Below, piece after piece: positions 62,168 through 64,000 of a stretch of 64,000 nucleotides of DNA. Position numbers and translations under genes: made by a program. The notes under the pieces were generated by a model, which was not told where the DNA came from, made no database searches, and saw nothing but the letters and a program-made list of their open reading frames with translations. Numbering within the stretch: position 1 is the stretch's first letter; each line of letters starts with the position of its first letter. Source of the DNA: AP-15 sp963747735 (lineage in GTDB: Bacteria > Pseudomonadota > Alphaproteobacteria > ATCC43930 > CGMCC-115725); contig CAVVGE010000004.1 of assembly GCA_963747735.1 (NCBI GenBank), forward strand, positions 1 to 64,000, in the 5' to 3' direction.

Positions 62168-63124
62168 CTAGATCACCCGGATCGGCTTGCCGTCGAGAAA
62201 GGCGGTGATGTTCTCGACGATCTGCGGATAGGAGCTGCGGTAGTTCTCCTCGGTCACATAGCCGATATGCGGGGTCAGGATCACGTTGGGTGCGGTGCGC
62301 AGCGGGTGGTCGAGCGGCAGCGGCTCCTTGTCGTAAACGTCGAGCCCGGCATAGGCGAGGCGGCCTCCTTTCAAGGCCGCGATGACCGCCTCGCTGTCGC
62401 AGATCGGCCCGCGCGAGGTGTTGACGAGGATCGCCGAGGGTTTCATCAGCCCGATCTCGCGCGCGCCGACGAGGCCGCGCGAGCGCGGGCTCAGCACCAG
62501 ATGCACCGAGAGAATGTCCGAGCGGCGGAAGAGGTCGTCCTTCTCGACCCGTTCGACCCCCTGCTCGGCAGCCCGCTCGCCGGTCAGGTTCTGGCTCCAC
62601 GCGATCGCCTTCATGCCAAAGGCGAGGCCGACGCGGGCGACAGCGCTGCCGAGCCGCCCGAGGCCCAGGAGGCCCAGGGTCTTGCCGGCGACGCGGTGGC
62701 CGATCCGGGTCTGCCAGCCGCCCTGCCGCATAAAGGCGTGGTCCTCGGCGATCCGCCGCACCGCACCGAGGATCAGCCCCCACGCCAATTCGGCGGTGTC
62801 CTCGTTGCCGCCGCCGGGTCCGCCGGTGCCGCAGACGGTTACCCCGCGATCCTTCAGCGCCGCCATGTCGAACGACGCGTTGCGCATGCCCGTCGTGATC
62901 AGCAATTTCAATTTCGGCAGCCGATCGACGACCGATTTTGGAAACGGCGTGCGCTCGCGCATCGCCGCCACCAATTCCGAATCGGCCAGCGCCCGCACCA
63001 CCGCGTCCTCGTCGGCAAAGGCATGGCGCTCGACCGCGATCTCGACCGCTCGGCTTTTTACCGGCGTCCAGTCCGCCATGTTGAGGGCAACGCCTTGGTA
63101 ATCATCGAGAATGCTGAGCCGCAT
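62168..63124 (-). CDS. D-2-hydroxyacid dehydrogenase family protein
   Basis: A 318-residue protein from ATG at 63124 with AGGAGGAGG upstream. The start MRLSILDDYQGVALNMADW is the 'SerA-like, DDYQ' subgroup. NAD loop TLGLLGLGRLGSAVARVGLA; catalytic Arg in LVNTSRGPICDSEAV, Glu in LDVYDKEPLPLDHPL, His in VILTPHIGYVTEENYRSSY. Substrate among D-2-hydroxy acids not determined. Confidence 0.9.
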   Translation of the reverse strand: MRLSILDDYQGVALNMADWTPVKSRAVEIAVERHAFADEDAVVRALADSELVAAMRERTPFPKSVVDRLPKLKLLITTGMRNASFDMAALKDRGVTVCGTGGPGGGNEDTAELAWGLILGAVRRIAEDHAFMRQGGWQTRIGHRVAGKTLGLLGLGRLGSAVARVGLAFGMKAIAWSQNLTGERAAEQGVERVEKDDLFRRSDILSVHLVLSPRSRGLVGAREIGLMKPSAILVNTSRGPICDSEAVIAALKGGRLAYAGLDVYDKEPLPLDHPLRTAPNVILTPHIGYVTEENYRSSYPQIVENITAFLDGKPIRVI

Positions 63125-63246
63125 CGTGCCTCCTCCTGGTTTTGGCCGTCTCCGGCTCAGTTCATTGCCTTCTGCAAGTTCGAGTCGAGTTTGTCGAGAA
63201 GCTGATCGTCGGTGGGCTGCCCTGGGCGGCCCCACCTGACGCCGCG

Positions 63247-64000
<754 letters not shown>

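Overview
The window is high-GC DNA from an alphaproteobacterium, most like a Rhodospirillales-type lineage. The evidence is the conserved run yebC-ruvCAB-tolQRAB-pal-cpoB-tilS-ftsH-glmM, a MucR regulator, DUF992 and DUF882 proteins, a 6S-like RNA beside zapA, and an exosortase-linked O-glycosylation ligase together with a PEP-CTERM protein. The species cannot be named from sequence alone. No rRNA, tRNA or CRISPR array was seen.

The window has two halves. Bases 1 to about 22,200 are an accessory, heavily scarred region. It holds a secreted beta-propeller protein (partial), ISNCY-type elements, a 5'-clipped SWIB gene, small membrane and secreted proteins, a split PEP-CTERM protein, an IS91 remnant, an NfeD/SPFH operon whose tail was cut by a resolvase fragment, a Tn3 remnant, an IS1380 element with CTAG target duplication that carries a group II intron inside its right terminal repeat, a NUDIX gene, mucR, IS256 and IS110 remnants, a dihydrofolate-reductase-like/SnoaL-like pair bracketed by a diverged ~240-bp repeat, a broken hydrolase and an orphan Hcp. 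Three unrelated transposase genes here (ISNCY, IS1380, IS256) carry at least eight short hairpin insertions of about 23-28 nt. Most share a 5'-AGCCTGCCC-3' arm, and they break the transposase reading frames. None was found in a housekeeping gene. This is the most unusual signal in the window.

Bases 22,200 to 35,460 are ordinary metabolism: DUF488, folD (with an apparent frameshift), propionyl-CoA synthetase, glycogen phosphorylase, rsmB, a TauD-type dioxygenase, the exosortase-A-associated ligase, metY and an HhH-GPD glycosylase translationally coupled to it.

Bases 35,790 to 49,753 form one minus-strand block in which many genes touch or overlap: DNA repair (RuvABC), envelope constriction (Tol-Pal), tRNA-Ile lysidine modification (TilS), membrane proteolysis (FtsH), and amino-sugar and thiamine precursor synthesis (GlmM, ThiD).

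Bases 49,884 to 56,494 continue on the minus strand: a YmdB-type phosphoesterase, a PIN toxin/antitoxin pair, 6S RNA, zapA with its coiled-coil partner, an NHL protein, two tandem GT87-type membrane proteins and two Flp pilin genes that are too short to stand out in ordinary ORF calling. The right end carries recQ, an L,D-transpeptidase and a DUF882 peptidase (both peptidoglycan), a second DUF3309 peptide, a DOPA-dioxygenase/GNAT pair, a hydroxyacid dehydrogenase and the C-terminal third of a monomeric isocitrate dehydrogenase. Two loci in this half carry inverted pairs of REP-like palindromes.
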